From assembly GCA_002347265.1 (NCBI GenBank), contig DDYB01000012.1, positions 1 through 64,000 on the forward strand: DNA of 64,000 nucleotides, given 5' to 3'. Within the stretch, counting starts at the first letter, position 1, and each line of letters begins with the position of its first letter. Below are positions 1-9,069 of the stretch, one piece after another. A program made the translations under genes and the position numbers. This DNA is from Desulfobacteraceae bacterium UBA2245. Its GTDB lineage: Bacteria; Desulfobacterota; Desulfobacteria; Desulfobacterales; UBA2245. The notes beneath the pieces were generated by a model. That model was given only the letters and a program-made list of their open reading frames with translations. It was not told the origin of the DNA and searched no databases.

Positions 1-198
1 CCCCGCTAATCGCGGATTTCGGGTGAGCGTATGAACGGGAACGGTAGACAGATTTGCTTTCCAAAGATCGAAAAATTAAATTGATTCCGCAATCCGTTCT
101 GGTAGATATTCGTATGTGAAGACACATAACGTGATGGGTTTTAAGCGGGGCGTCACTATCAAACTGAAAGCGCTGATAGAATTCAGGCGGGTCTTTGT

Positions 199-2064
199 AT
201 GACAGGTGATCAGATTGCATTTGTTTCGGTGCTGGTGTCCGCCATGGCCATGTTCCTCTGGGGCCGCTGGCGTCATGACATGGTAGCCATGGGCGCACTG
301 CTCGTTTGTGTGATCCTGGGCCTGGTGCCGGCCAGAGAGGCTTTTGCCGGATTCGGCCACCCGGCGGTGATCACGGTCGCCTCTGTGCTGGTTCTCGGTT
401 ACGGCCTGCAGATTGCAGGGACCGTGGATGAACTGGCCAAGCGGTTTCTGCCGGCAGCGGCGGGGCCGACCTTGAGCATTTTGGCGCTCATCGGTCTGGC
501 GGCGCTGCTGTCGGGTTTTATGAACAACGTCGGCGCGCTGGCGCTGCTGATGCCGATTGCCATTCAGATGGCCGACAAACAGAACCTGCCGCCCGGCAAG
601 GTGTTGATGCCCCTGTCCTTTGGATCGATCCTGGGAGGGATGACCACGCTGATCGGAACGCCGCCCAACCTGATCGTGTCGGGATTCCGCGCGACGACGG
701 GAACGGGAGGTTTCGCCATGTTCGACTTTGCGCCGGTCGGCGTTTCCGTTGCGGTCATCGGTGTTGTATTTGTGGGACTGATCGGGTGGCGGCTGGTGCC
801 CGGACGAAAACAGTTGGATACCGGGAGTTTTGACAGCGGAACCTACTTCAGCGAGGTGCGGATCGTCGAGGGCAGCAAGGCAGTCAACAAGAGCCTGCGC
901 GAGGTTGAGCAGATGATGTATGATGCCGACGCTCAGATCATCGGCATGGTGCGCCGCGACATCCGGATTTCCGCACCGAACCCGAGGCGGGTGCTGCGGG
1001 ACGGCGATATTCTGGTTATCGAGGTTGAGCCCGAGTCCCTGTCGTCGGCCCTCTCAAGCCTGGGGCTCGAGCTTGAAGGCAATGTCCCGGCCGGAACCAA
1101 CGGCAAAGGCGAGGAAGAGGGCGGGGAAGCACGACAGAACGGAAAGGAGGAAACTCCGGACGACAGTTCTTCGGATGAAAAAAAGAACAAGGAAAAGGCC
1201 CGGGCAGACGATATCGTGATTCAGGAACTGGTGGTGATGCCGAACGCGGCCCTGGTCAACCGGTCCGCCGCCCAAATTCAGCTGCGCACCCGATACGGCA
1301 TCAATCTTCTGGCCATATCGCACGGGGGGCGGCGTTCGATTAAACGCCTGCGGTCCACCCTCATTGAGGCGGGCGATGTTCTGCTCATGCAGGGCATACC
1401 CGAAGCGCTGTCCGGCTTTGCCGCCGAATTCGGTTGCCTGCCGCTGGCTGCACGGGATATCCGGGTTCCGAAAAAAGGGCAGGCCCTTACCGCCGCACTG
1501 GTCATGATCCTTGCGGTGGGCGCAACAGCCCTGGGTCTGCTGCCCGCGGCCGTCTCGTTCGCTGCCGGGGCGCTGGCTTTCGTCGCTTTGGGGATCGTTC
1601 CAATCCGTTCCGTCTACACGGCGATCGACTGGCCGGTCATCATACTGCTGGGAGCGATGCTTCCGGTGGCCGATGCCATGGCGTCAACCGGCACGGCCGA
1701 CCTGATCTCGCGCTTCCTGCTGGGTACCTTTGCCCATGGGAATGCCATCGGCGGACTTGTGGTGGTGCTGGTGGTGACCATGTTCCTGTCCGACCTGATG
1801 AACAATGCCGCCACGGCAGCGGTGATGTGCCCGATTGCCATCAGTACCGCCAACCAGCTTGGAATCAATGCCGACGCCTTTCTGATGGCTACCGCGGTAG
1901 GGGCCTCCTGCGCTTTTCTGACGCCCATCGGCCACCAGAACAACACGCTGATTCTTGGACCGGGCGGATTCCGCTTCGGCGATTACTGGCGTATGGGTCT
2001 GACCCTGGAGGCCATCGTGGTCATGGTCAGCGTACCCATGATTCTTTGGGTGTGGCCGATCTGA
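199..2064 (+). CDS. SLC13/DASS-type permease with two central TrkA-C (RCK_C) domains
   Basis: This is a 621-residue inner-membrane transporter. Hydrophobic helices occupy roughly residues 5-210 and 430-621, in the layout of the divalent anion:sodium symporter family. Both halves carry the paired signature of these carriers: GFMNNVGALALLMP and LIGTPPNLIVSG in the first half, DLMNNAATAAVMCPIA and TPIGHQNN in the second. Between them lie two soluble TrkA-C-like segments (about 218-290 and 345-415) joined by a strongly acidic Gly/Glu/Lys linker (about 298-340). Known members move sulfate, di- or tricarboxylates; the substrate cannot be read from the sequence. The ATG follows a weak AGGCGGG element. 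No neighbour suggests an operon. Confidence 0.88.
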   Translation: MTGDQIAFVSVLVSAMAMFLWGRWRHDMVAMGALLVCVILGLVPAREAFAGFGHPAVITVASVLVLGYGLQIAGTVDELAKRFLPAAAGPTLSILALIGLAALLSGFMNNVGALALLMPIAIQMADKQNLPPGKVLMPLSFGSILGGMTTLIGTPPNLIVSGFRATTGTGGFAMFDFAPVGVSVAVIGVVFVGLIGWRLVPGRKQLDTGSFDSGTYFSEVRIVEGSKAVNKSLREVEQMMYDADAQIIGMVRRDIRISAPNPRRVLRDGDILVIEVEPESLSSALSSLGLELEGNVPAGTNGKGEEEGGEARQNGKEETPDDSSSDEKKNKEKARADDIVIQELVVMPNAALVNRSAAQIQLRTRYGINLLAISHGGRRSIKRLRSTLIEAGDVLLMQGIPEALSGFAAEFGCLPLAARDIRVPKKGQALTAALVMILAVGATALGLLPAAVSFAAGALAFVALGIVPIRSVYTAIDWPVIILLGAMLPVADAMASTGTADLISRFLLGTFAHGNAIGGLVVVLVVTMFLSDLMNNAATAAVMCPIAISTANQLGINADAFLMATAVGASCAFLTPIGHQNNTLILGPGGFRFGDYWRMGLTLEAIVVMVSVPMILWVWPI

Positions 2065-2549
2065 GGCCGTGCTCTAACCGCCGGCATGCGCATGGCGTGG
2101 AGACCCCTCCATTTGACTTATACTGAAGTCATGGCAAGTAATAGACGTTCGAATTAACCAACCTGTTTAAATCACAAGGAAAAAATAATTACAGGCCGCT
2201 GTGAAAAACGGGCATCGGATCGGCATTTTCCCTTTGGATCCGTTAAATCGAACTTGAGATTTCCCGAAAATACTGGATGTATGGCGTTGAATCTTTCAGT
2301 GAAATCAAAAAAACACTTTAAAAATGCTGCATGTTGGTATAACGTAACAAGTCAGTTGAATGATCCAACATGCGGTTTGCCGTCGATACAATGCCAGCCC
2401 TGTTATTTGTTTTCTAGTTCTTTGTGGAATGGATGTTGCAATCGACGTGTTATTGATGAGGACGTTGTTTGAAATATTCACAGGTGGTCATGGTGCATTC
2501 GAATAAGGCGCCGTGATGATGAAACATCGATTTTATGAAAGGAGAGGGA
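2065..2549. other. Intergenic region upstream of the HU gene
   Basis: I see no convincing gene in these 485 bases. A short open frame at 2254-2472 lacks a ribosome binding site and recognisable content. An inverted repeat (GCATGTTGG at 2329-2337 against CCAACATGC at 2365-2373) sits in the likely 5' region of the HU gene and could be a regulatory hairpin or operator. This is only a structural observation. Confidence 0.4.
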
Positions 2550-2819
2550 ATGAATAAGAGTGATTTGGTCAACGAGATAGCCAAGGTGGTCAGCACGAAA
2601 AAAGAAGCACAGGCAGCAGTGGATGCCGTATTTGCAAGCATCACCAATGCCTTGAAGAAAAAAGAGAGCGTCACGCTGATCGGCTTTGGAACCTTCAAGG
2701 TCGCAGAGCGTAAGGCCAGAACGGGCAGAAATCCCCAGACCGGCGCATCCATTAAGATCAGTGCCAGAAAAGCGCCCAGGTTTATTCCCGGCAAAGCGCT
2801 GAAAGATTCCGTTCAATAA
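2550..2819 (+). CDS. HU family DNA-binding protein
   Basis: This is an 89-residue histone-like nucleoid protein. It has the full HU/IHF fold order: N-terminal helices (MNKSDLVNEIA), the GFGTFKV strand, the flexible DNA-binding arm with the GRNPQTG signature, and the C-terminal KAPRFIPGKALK. HU dimers bend and compact DNA without strong sequence preference. The open frame extends five codons upstream, but AGGAGAGGGA sits just before the ATG at 2550, so that start is chosen. It stands alone between the permease and larB. HU and IHF subunits are close relatives; the GRNPQTG arm and the isolated locus favour HU. Confidence 0.95.
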   Translation: MNKSDLVNEIAKVVSTKKEAQAAVDAVFASITNALKKKESVTLIGFGTFKVAERKARTGRNPQTGASIKISARKAPRFIPGKALKDSVQ

Positions 2820-3077
2820 AAAATGTTCCGGGTGCTGCTGACCCCCCGAATCACACCGTATCCGCTGCGGCACGGTGATGGTTCCGGGCGGGAAATTCAG
2901 GGCATGCCGGCTCATTCGCAAGTTTCTCCGCATTCGAAAAGCCAACCTGCAGCCGAGATGTTTCCGGTGTTATCGTGACCGGGATTTCGGCGGGGTTGGC
3001 TTTCCTTATGGAAATTCCCCCTCTCCGTGCATGAGGGCGGGGCGATTCGCTCTTTCAAACCGGATAGAAAAGATCCG

Positions 3078-3836
3078 TTATGCTTCGGGGGTACGGTTGA
3101 TGACAGAGGCCATATAGCCCGCTCCGAAGCCATTGTCGATGTTGACCACCGCAATATTGGAACTGCAGCTGTTGAGCATGGCGAAAAGCGCGGTAAGCCC
3201 GCCGAGGCTGGCCCCGTACCCCACGCTGGTGGGAACGGCGATGACGGGGCGATCCACCAGGCCTCCGACCACGCTGGGAAGGGCCCCCTCCATGCCTGCT
3301 ACGACGACCAGCACCGATGCCCGGCTGAGAAGATCCTTATGAGAAAGCAGCCGGTGAATGCCGGAAACTCCGACATCAAAAACGGATTCCACAGTATTTC
3401 CCATGGCCTGAGCGGTCAGGCAGGCTTCCCTGGCAACAGGGATGTCCGAGGTGCCTGCGCAGACAACCACGATTATCCCCTTGCCGAGAACAGGGATCTC
3501 CCGGCGCTGAACAATCAGCATCCGGGCGTCTGAATGATAGTTTGCCTCCGGAAACCGGGCCATCACCGACCGGGCTTTTTCCGCATCGATGCGCGTCGCC
3601 AGAATCACATCCTCCTGGGGGTGCATGCGTTCGATGATCCCGGCAATCTGGTCGGCGGTTTTTCCCTGGCCGAAAATAACCTCCGGAAACCCCTTGCGCA
3701 GGGAACGGTGATGATCTATATGGGCGTAATGAATATCCTCGAAGGCAAGATGTTTCAGCGCATCGGCCGCATCATCAATGCTGCGCGCGCCTTCGGCGAC
3801 CGAACGCAAAATTTCATGTAACGATTTGAGATTCAT
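3078..3836 (-). CDS. larB: LarB, nickel-pincer cofactor biosynthesis carboxylase
   Basis: This 252-residue protein matches LarB, which carboxylates and hydrolyses nicotinic acid adenine dinucleotide in making the nickel-pincer nucleotide cofactor used by lactate racemase-type enzymes. The N-terminal ~110 residues are helical, with YAHIDHHR. The C-terminal half is the PurE/AIR-carboxylase-like domain, with GIIVVVCAGTSDIPVAREA, VVVAGMEGALPSVVGG, VIAVPTSVGYGASLGG and NIDNGFGAGYMA. The ATG at 3836 is preferred over an upstream TTG in the same frame. larC and larE are not in the window, so the gene stands apart from its pathway partners here. Confidence 0.9.
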   Translation of the reverse strand: MNLKSLHEILRSVAEGARSIDDAADALKHLAFEDIHYAHIDHHRSLRKGFPEVIFGQGKTADQIAGIIERMHPQEDVILATRIDAEKARSVMARFPEANYHSDARMLIVQRREIPVLGKGIIVVVCAGTSDIPVAREACLTAQAMGNTVESVFDVGVSGIHRLLSHKDLLSRASVLVVVAGMEGALPSVVGGLVDRPVIAVPTSVGYGASLGGLTALFAMLNSCSSNIAVVNIDNGFGAGYMASVINRTPEA

Positions 3837-3984
3837 TGTCAGCAACCTGCGTCAGGTGTAAAAGCCAGAGCGATATGCGTTGCCTGGATAGATAAAACAG
3901 ACGCCGGCCGCAGGTCAACACAAATTCCTTTTGACGATGAAGAAGGCCTCAGAAGGATAAAATTTAAAAAATACGGGGCATTTC

Positions 3985-4722
3985 ATGAAAACCGTTGTCA
4001 TTATTCCCGCCCGATATGGTTCCACTCGATTTCAGGGAAAACCTTTGGCCAAAATCGCTCAAAAACCGATGATCGCCCATGTCTGCGAGCGATGCCGCCG
4101 CGCGGACTGCGTTTCGGAAGCCGTTGTGGCCACCGATGATGCCCGAATTTTTGATGTGGTCACCCGCCTGGGCTGCCGGGCGGTGATGACCGGAGAGAAA
4201 AACCGTTCGGGCACGGATCGCGTGGCCGAAGCGGCTGATCAAATGGGGCTTCGGCCTGACGATATCATCATCAACGTTCAAGGCGATCAGCCCCTGATCG
4301 ATCCACGATGCCTCGATGCCGTGGCCGCCCCCCTGCTGAAGGATCCCGGTGAGGGCATGAGCACGCTGGCTTTTAAAATCGTCAACCCGGAAGAAATCAC
4401 CAACCCCAAGGATGTAAAGGTTGTCTTCGATCATCAGGCAAGGGCCCTGTATTTCAGCCGTTCTCCCATCCCCTGCGCGCGGGACGCTTCCGAGGTTTTC
4501 GACACCTTCAAGCATCTTGGCGTTTATGCCTATACGCGGCGCTTCCTCGATATTTTCAGAAATCTGCCTGAAGGGAATCTGGAGAGAATTGAAAAGCTGG
4601 AACAACTTCGGGCGCTTGAGTATGGGTATACGATTCGGGTCGTCGTCACGCCCTATGATTCCCCGGAGGTCGATATTCCGGCGGATATCGCGCGCATCGA
4701 ACAAAAGCTCAAGGCCATTTGA
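3985..4722 (+). CDS. kdsB: 3-deoxy-manno-octulosonate cytidylyltransferase
   Basis: This 245-residue enzyme activates Kdo with CTP to give CMP-Kdo, the donor for the inner core of lipopolysaccharide, so the host has an LPS outer membrane. The N-terminal nucleotide-binding signature (IIPARYGSTRFQGKPL) is present, followed by ATDDARI, the NVQGDQPLI metal/nucleotide motif, YFSRSPIP, and HLGVYAYTRRFL with the LEQLRALEYG segment typical of KdsB. Length is normal for the family. A strong hairpin follows the stop within 10 bases. It converges on efp. Confidence 0.95.
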   Translation: MKTVVIIPARYGSTRFQGKPLAKIAQKPMIAHVCERCRRADCVSEAVVATDDARIFDVVTRLGCRAVMTGEKNRSGTDRVAEAADQMGLRPDDIIINVQGDQPLIDPRCLDAVAAPLLKDPGEGMSTLAFKIVNPEEITNPKDVKVVFDHQARALYFSRSPIPCARDASEVFDTFKHLGVYAYTRRFLDIFRNLPEGNLERIEKLEQLRALEYGYTIRVVVTPYDSPEVDIPADIARIEQKLKAI

Positions 4723-4728
4723 AAAATG

Positions 4729-4755
4729 AGAGCCGGTTCGAAAAGAACCGGCTCT
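4729..4755 (-). terminator. Intrinsic terminator between convergent kdsB and efp
   Basis: There is a perfect 11-bp stem (AGAGCCGGTTC / GAACCGGCTCT) with a GAAAA loop. The A-run just before it on the + strand becomes a T-run after the stem on the - strand, so it works best for the leftward efp transcript, though it also lies directly behind kdsB. Confidence 0.75.
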
Positions 4756-4828
4756 AAAAATCGGAAGACTCAGCCTGGGAAACCCTGACCGTATTGGATC
4801 CTCGGTCTATTCGTACGGACAGCCGCGT

Positions 4829-5392
4829 TTATTTTTTGACCCGTTCAACGTATTGACCGGTGCGGGTATCCACTCGGATCAACTCTCCTTCTTCCACAAA
4901 GGGAGGCACCTGAACCACATATCCGGTTTCCAGCTTGGCGGGCTTGGTGCTTCCGGCCGCAGTATCGCCCTTGGCCCAGGGTTCGGCGCCGATGATTTTC
5001 AATTCAACAAAATTGGGCAGAGAGATGCCGATAGGTCTGTCTTCGAAAAACAGGATATTGCAGACCGTGTTTTCCTTCAGAAAGTTTTTAGCCTCATCGA
5101 TCTGGTCGGCAGACAGCCACTCCTGCGTGTAAGTGGAGGTGTTCATGAAACAGTACTTGTCGCCATCGGCATAGAGGTATTCCATCTCATGCTCTTCGAG
5201 TCTTGCCTCGTTGAATTTGTCGCCGGATCGAAACGTCCTTTCAAACTGAGTTCCGTTCACCATATTCTTGAGTTTGCACTTGTAAAGCGCCTGCCCCTTG
5301 CCCGGCTTGACAAAGGAAAACTGGGTAATGACATACGGGTCGCCGTCAATTTCAAGCTTCAGCCCTTTTTTCAGGTCGCCGGCTTCATACAT
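4829..5392 (-). CDS. efp: Translation elongation factor P
   Basis: This 187-residue protein has the three OB-like domains of EF-P, which relieves ribosomes stalled at consecutive prolines. The N-terminal KOW-like domain carries the loop KPGKGQAL, placing the functional lysine at residue 32. The middle domain has EYLYADGD and ISLPNFVEL; the C-terminal domain ends with the LETGYVVQVPPFVEEGE and IRVDTRTGQYVERV signature. The start follows AAGGAG at normal spacing. Whether Lys32 is modified cannot be told: no epmA, epmB or earP neighbour is visible. Confidence 0.96.
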   Translation of the reverse strand: MYEAGDLKKGLKLEIDGDPYVITQFSFVKPGKGQALYKCKLKNMVNGTQFERTFRSGDKFNEARLEEHEMEYLYADGDKYCFMNTSTYTQEWLSADQIDEAKNFLKENTVCNILFFEDRPIGISLPNFVELKIIGAEPWAKGDTAAGSTKPAKLETGYVVQVPPFVEEGELIRVDTRTGQYVERVKK

Positions 5393-5436
5393 GGGTTTCT
5401 GGCTCCTTCCTCATTGGATGCATCGGTTTAAAGTTT

Positions 5437-6228
5437 TCAACCGTTGTTGATTTCTGGATGCGAGACAGCCTTTTGTGCATTGCGGACCGCCTCAACCAGT
5501 AATTTTACTTTTTGATGATCTTTTTTAAAACGAACAGGACGTCCGTCGCCGCCGGTTGCATTGGTTTGAGTGCAGCTGTCGATGCCCCGGGGCCGTACGT
5601 TCATAATGCCCTCAAAGACATTTTCCGGCGAGATGCCGCCGGCCAGAACAACCGGTATGCGAGTTTCCCTGACGAGGCGGGCGGCTGTCGGCCAGTCGCA
5701 GGTTTTTCCGGTGATGCCGACAAACCCGCTGACCGGTTGCGAATCGGCCGGGCCGGACGAAGCTCTGATCAGAAAAGTGTCTGTCAGAAAACAGTCGCTG
5801 TCTTGTTCGAACATGCGCGCCAGTTCAAGGGTGGGAATCCGGTCCGCGGAACCCGGCGGTCCGATCGGAATCGAGCGCATGATGCCGGTTTGCGGGAAAC
5901 GTTTTTTAACTTCCTTTTGAAGGGAAAGCAGGCAACGACATGCCGGGGAAATGCCGTCCGCGTCCGCCAGGGCTTCACAGAAATGAACGTAGTCGGGCCG
6001 GTAATACTCGATGGCCTGAAAGATGGTTTCCGGTTCGGTGAACAACGGAATCAGGCTGCTCTGCGCTCCGCAGGCCCTGACTGTATCAATGGTGTCCCGA
6101 ATTCCGGACATCTTCCAGTTTTCGGCGGAAGTCAGAACGCTTCCGATCCGGTCCACGCCAAGCTGAACCAGAGGCGCCGCCTCCTGGGGGGTTTGAACCT
6201 CGTAAATTTGAACGATAATATGCGACAT
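5437..6228 (-). CDS. TrpF-like TIM-barrel protein (phosphoribosylanthranilate isomerase-related)
   Basis: This 263-residue barrel resembles phosphoribosylanthranilate isomerase in its order of motifs: IVQIYEVQTPQEAAPL at the N-terminus, GVDRIGSVL, DCFLTDTFLI, and the phosphate-binding VVLAGGISPENVFEGI followed by RPRGIDSCTQTN. The cysteine that acts as general base in true TrpF (KICG motif) is replaced: the aligned stretch reads QIYE. The aspartate in the FLTD segment is kept. No other trp gene is nearby, so the same reaction cannot be assumed. The ATG at 6228, preceded by GGGAG, is chosen over one 12 codons upstream. Confidence 0.6.
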   Translation of the reverse strand: MSHIIVQIYEVQTPQEAAPLVQLGVDRIGSVLTSAENWKMSGIRDTIDTVRACGAQSSLIPLFTEPETIFQAIEYYRPDYVHFCEALADADGISPACRCLLSLQKEVKKRFPQTGIMRSIPIGPPGSADRIPTLELARMFEQDSDCFLTDTFLIRASSGPADSQPVSGFVGITGKTCDWPTAARLVRETRIPVVLAGGISPENVFEGIMNVRPRGIDSCTQTNATGGDGRPVRFKKDHQKVKLLVEAVRNAQKAVSHPEINNG

Positions 6229-6473
6229 GGCTCCCGCGCCTGCAATGCAGTCCAGTTTTATCATGCCCGCCGGATCACCCGGAGTTCCGGCAGGCCCGTT
6301 CTTTGAGCGAGTATCTTCGGCCCTGTCCGACCGATAAAATCCGGTTGACTTTTGAAGCGCTCTCTAACATATTCATTTTATTTTCGCAAACCGTTTAAGC
6401 CTTTTCATTGACACGGCATTGCCGGATGGAATTTGCGCCCTGAGGGACTGCAGATCGCCATAAAGAGGTTGTC

Positions 6474-8003
6474 ATGATTTTGATCGTTGATTTCGGTTCC
6501 CAGTATAACCAGCTCATTGCCCGGCGCGTCAGAGAGACTCAGGTTTTTTGCCAGATCGAACCGCCTTCGGTTCCGGTCGAGCGAATCAAGGCCTTAAATC
6601 CCAGGGGAATTATTTTGTCCGGAGGGCCTTCGAGCATCTACGAGCAGAACAGCCCGAAAATCGACCGGGCGATCTTCGATCTGGGCATTCCGGTTCTGGG
6701 AATCTGCTACGGCATGCAGTTCATGGCCGACGCCCTGGGAGGCGCCGTGCAATGCTCGGAAAAACGAGAATACGGGTTTGCCGAACTTTCGATCATCGAT
6801 GCCGGGGCCGTTTTTAAAGACATCGCGTCTCCCACCTCCTGCTGGATGAGCCACGGGGACACCGTGAAAACCCTTCCCGGCGGTTTTCATGCAACGGCCC
6901 ATACTTCCAACACTCCGGTTGCGGCAATGGCCGATCCTCAAAGAAAATTCTTCGGCCTTCAGTTTCATCCAGAGGTGGATCACACGCCCCTGGGCAAAAA
7001 AATGCTGGCCAATTTTCTGTTCGAGGTGTGCGGCTGCGAAAGCGACTGGACAATGAAGAGCTTTGCCGCCAATGCCGTCGAAGAGATTCGGGAAACCGCT
7101 GGGGACAAGAAGGTGATTCTGGGGCTCAGCGGCGGCGTGGATTCATCGGTGACCGCCGTATTGATTCACAAGGCCGTCGGAAAACGCCTGACCTGCATTT
7201 TCGTGGACAACGGGCTGCTGCGGAAAAATGAAAGAGAAAAAATTCAAAAGGTTCTCAGGCAGCATCTGGATCTGAACATCCGTTTTGTCCATGCGGGCGC
7301 CCGGTTCCTTGCGGCCCTGGCCGGTGTGACGGACCCGGAGAAAAAGCGGAAAATCATCGGCAAAATATTCATGGATGTCTTTGAGGCCGAGGCCGGTAAA
7401 ATCAGAGGCGCTGAATTCCTGGCACAGGGAACCCTGTACCCGGATGTGATCGAATCGATCAGCGCCTTTGGCGGTCCCAGCGCCGTGATCAAATCCCATC
7501 ACAATGTGGGCGGACTGCCCAAGAAAATGAAGCTCAAACTGGTGGAGCCCCTGAAGTTCCTGTTCAAGGATGAGGTCCGCCTGTTGGGCAAAGAGCTGGG
7601 ACTTCCGGACGAACTGGTCTGGCGGCAGCCTTTTCCCGGCCCGGGACTCGCCATCCGCATCATCGGAGAGGTCACGCGAAAGCGCCTCAATATCCTGCGG
7701 GAGGTGGATGCGGTTCTGCTGGAAGAAATCCGCGGCGCCGGATTCTATCGGAAATTATGGCAATCCTTTGCCGTTCTGTTGCCCCTGAAGAGCGTCGGCA
7801 TCATGGGTGATCAGCGCACCTACGAAAACATCGTCGCCATTCGCGCCATGACCAGCCAGGATGCCATGACGGCCGACTGGGCCAGACTTCCGCACGATCT
7901 TCTGGGGAAAATTTCAAACCGTATCATCAACGAGGTCAAGGGGGTCAACCGGGTGGTGTACGACATCAGCTCCAAGCCCCCCAGCACCATTGAATGGGAA
8001 TAG
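6474..8003 (+). CDS. guaA: GMP synthase (glutamine-hydrolysing)
   Basis: This 509-residue enzyme amidates XMP to GMP. Residues 1-190 are a class I glutamine amidotransferase: ILSGGPSSIYE, the nucleophile elbow LGICYGMQ, and FHPEVDHT with the catalytic His and Glu. Residues 195-390 are the ATP-pyrophosphatase with the P-loop LGLSGGVDSS and the LYPDVIES segment. The C-terminal dimerisation domain has RQPFPGPGLAIR and ends in the conserved SKPPSTIEWE. An AGAGG element precedes the ATG. The next gene starts three bases after the stop, so the two are probably co-transcribed. Confidence 0.97.
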   Translation: MILIVDFGSQYNQLIARRVRETQVFCQIEPPSVPVERIKALNPRGIILSGGPSSIYEQNSPKIDRAIFDLGIPVLGICYGMQFMADALGGAVQCSEKREYGFAELSIIDAGAVFKDIASPTSCWMSHGDTVKTLPGGFHATAHTSNTPVAAMADPQRKFFGLQFHPEVDHTPLGKKMLANFLFEVCGCESDWTMKSFAANAVEEIRETAGDKKVILGLSGGVDSSVTAVLIHKAVGKRLTCIFVDNGLLRKNEREKIQKVLRQHLDLNIRFVHAGARFLAALAGVTDPEKKRKIIGKIFMDVFEAEAGKIRGAEFLAQGTLYPDVIESISAFGGPSAVIKSHHNVGGLPKKMKLKLVEPLKFLFKDEVRLLGKELGLPDELVWRQPFPGPGLAIRIIGEVTRKRLNILREVDAVLLEEIRGAGFYRKLWQSFAVLLPLKSVGIMGDQRTYENIVAIRAMTSQDAMTADWARLPHDLLGKISNRIINEVKGVNRVVYDISSKPPSTIEWE

Positions 8004-8006
8004 GCC

Positions 8007-8858
8007 ATGGCAAAAGATAAAACCCCTTCTTCCTTCAAGATCAAGATGGATTTTGAGCCCGAAGAGCCTCCATACCTCTCGGATTTCAAAGAAAAGCGCG
8101 TGGAAAAGCCCAGCCGGAAAATCACCCCGGTGTCGATTCTGATTGCCTGCGTGATCGGGGCGGTTCTTCTGGCCGGGTACATGGACCTCAAGAGCCGGAT
8201 TTCGGGCCTTGAAAACGTCGGCGCTCAGCAGAGCCAGAACATTTCCGAAACCCTGGAATCGCGGTTCTCCGCTCTGTCCATCAAACAGGCCGCCCTGGAA
8301 GAGGCTTCGGCCAAAAACATACTGTCCTTTCAAACCGCGCTGACCGGCATCAAAGACAATCTTCAGAAAAATAAAGCGTTATTGGATCAGACAGCCGCCG
8401 CCAAGGCCGATCGGAAAGAAATCGGCCAGATTCAGGGGGGCCTGAACAAAAGCATTTCCGATCTGAATGCGGCCGTCAAAAACCTTGAAGAATCCCGTCT
8501 GGCGCAGATTTCGGCGCAGGTCTCAAAGATCGGCGCTGATCTGAAAGCGTCGCAGGCGCAGGTCGCAGAGGTGGAAGCCGCTGTCGCCGGCCTTTCGAAA
8601 AACCAGGTCGATCGCAAACAGATAGCCGCCCAGATAACCGACCAGGTTGCCGCCGGCGAAAAAAAGATGCTTGAAACCATCACCCAGATTCGAAACAGGC
8701 TGGATGTCGCGATCAAAGACCTTGAAAAAAGGATAGACAGGGTTGCCGCCGCCAGCAGTCCGCCGCCCGCTGCACCGGCATCGGTCGGTCCTGACAAAAC
8801 AAGCGCTGATGACAGCGCCCCGAATCCTGAAGCAATCCTCGAAGAAAATCTTCCTTGA
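8007..8858 (+). CDS. Single-pass membrane protein with long coiled coil
   Basis: This 283-residue protein is not assigned to a named family. A basic and acidic cytoplasmic head (1-45) precedes one transmembrane helix (about 46-67, ITPVSILIACVIGAVLLAG). Residues 70-240 are a long heptad-rich coiled coil with repeated Leu/Ile/Ala spacing. The tail is Pro/Ala-rich and acidic. It begins three bases after guaA, so translation and transcription are probably coupled, though no functional link to purine synthesis is evident. A structural or scaffolding role in the envelope is possible but unsupported. Confidence 0.65.
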   Translation: MAKDKTPSSFKIKMDFEPEEPPYLSDFKEKRVEKPSRKITPVSILIACVIGAVLLAGYMDLKSRISGLENVGAQQSQNISETLESRFSALSIKQAALEEASAKNILSFQTALTGIKDNLQKNKALLDQTAAAKADRKEIGQIQGGLNKSISDLNAAVKNLEESRLAQISAQVSKIGADLKASQAQVAEVEAAVAGLSKNQVDRKQIAAQITDQVAAGEKKMLETITQIRNRLDVAIKDLEKRIDRVAAASSPPPAAPASVGPDKTSADDSAPNPEAILEENLP

Positions 8859-9006
8859 GCGGACGCCTTCGAAATGTCGGAGCCGGCAGGATGAGCATCG
8901 TGCCGGAAAGTCGTTTCCGCATTGCCATATAGCTGCCGCCCGGCGCGGTCTTTTGAATGGGTGTTTGTTCTTGTAGCTTGATGATTGGCGGGCGAACACA
9001 AAAAAA

Positions 9007-9052
9007 ATCGGGAATGATGGAAGGCGTTGATCAGCCGGCCATCATCCCCGAT
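9007..9052 (-). terminator. Intrinsic terminator for the OmpA-like gene
   Basis: This is a 14-bp near-perfect hairpin (ATCGGGAATGATGG paired with CCATCATCCCCGAT, one mismatch) with an 18-nt loop. The A-run at 9001-9007 gives a T-run on the - strand. It sits 18 bases beyond the stop of the leftward OmpA/VWA gene and lies between convergent genes. Confidence 0.65.
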
Positions 9053-9069
9053 CCGTTTCTGAATCGTTT

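Noticed and set aside
2254..2472. Possible 72-residue protein upstream of HU
   Set aside because: No ribosome site, low-complexity composition, and it lies where HU's control region is expected.
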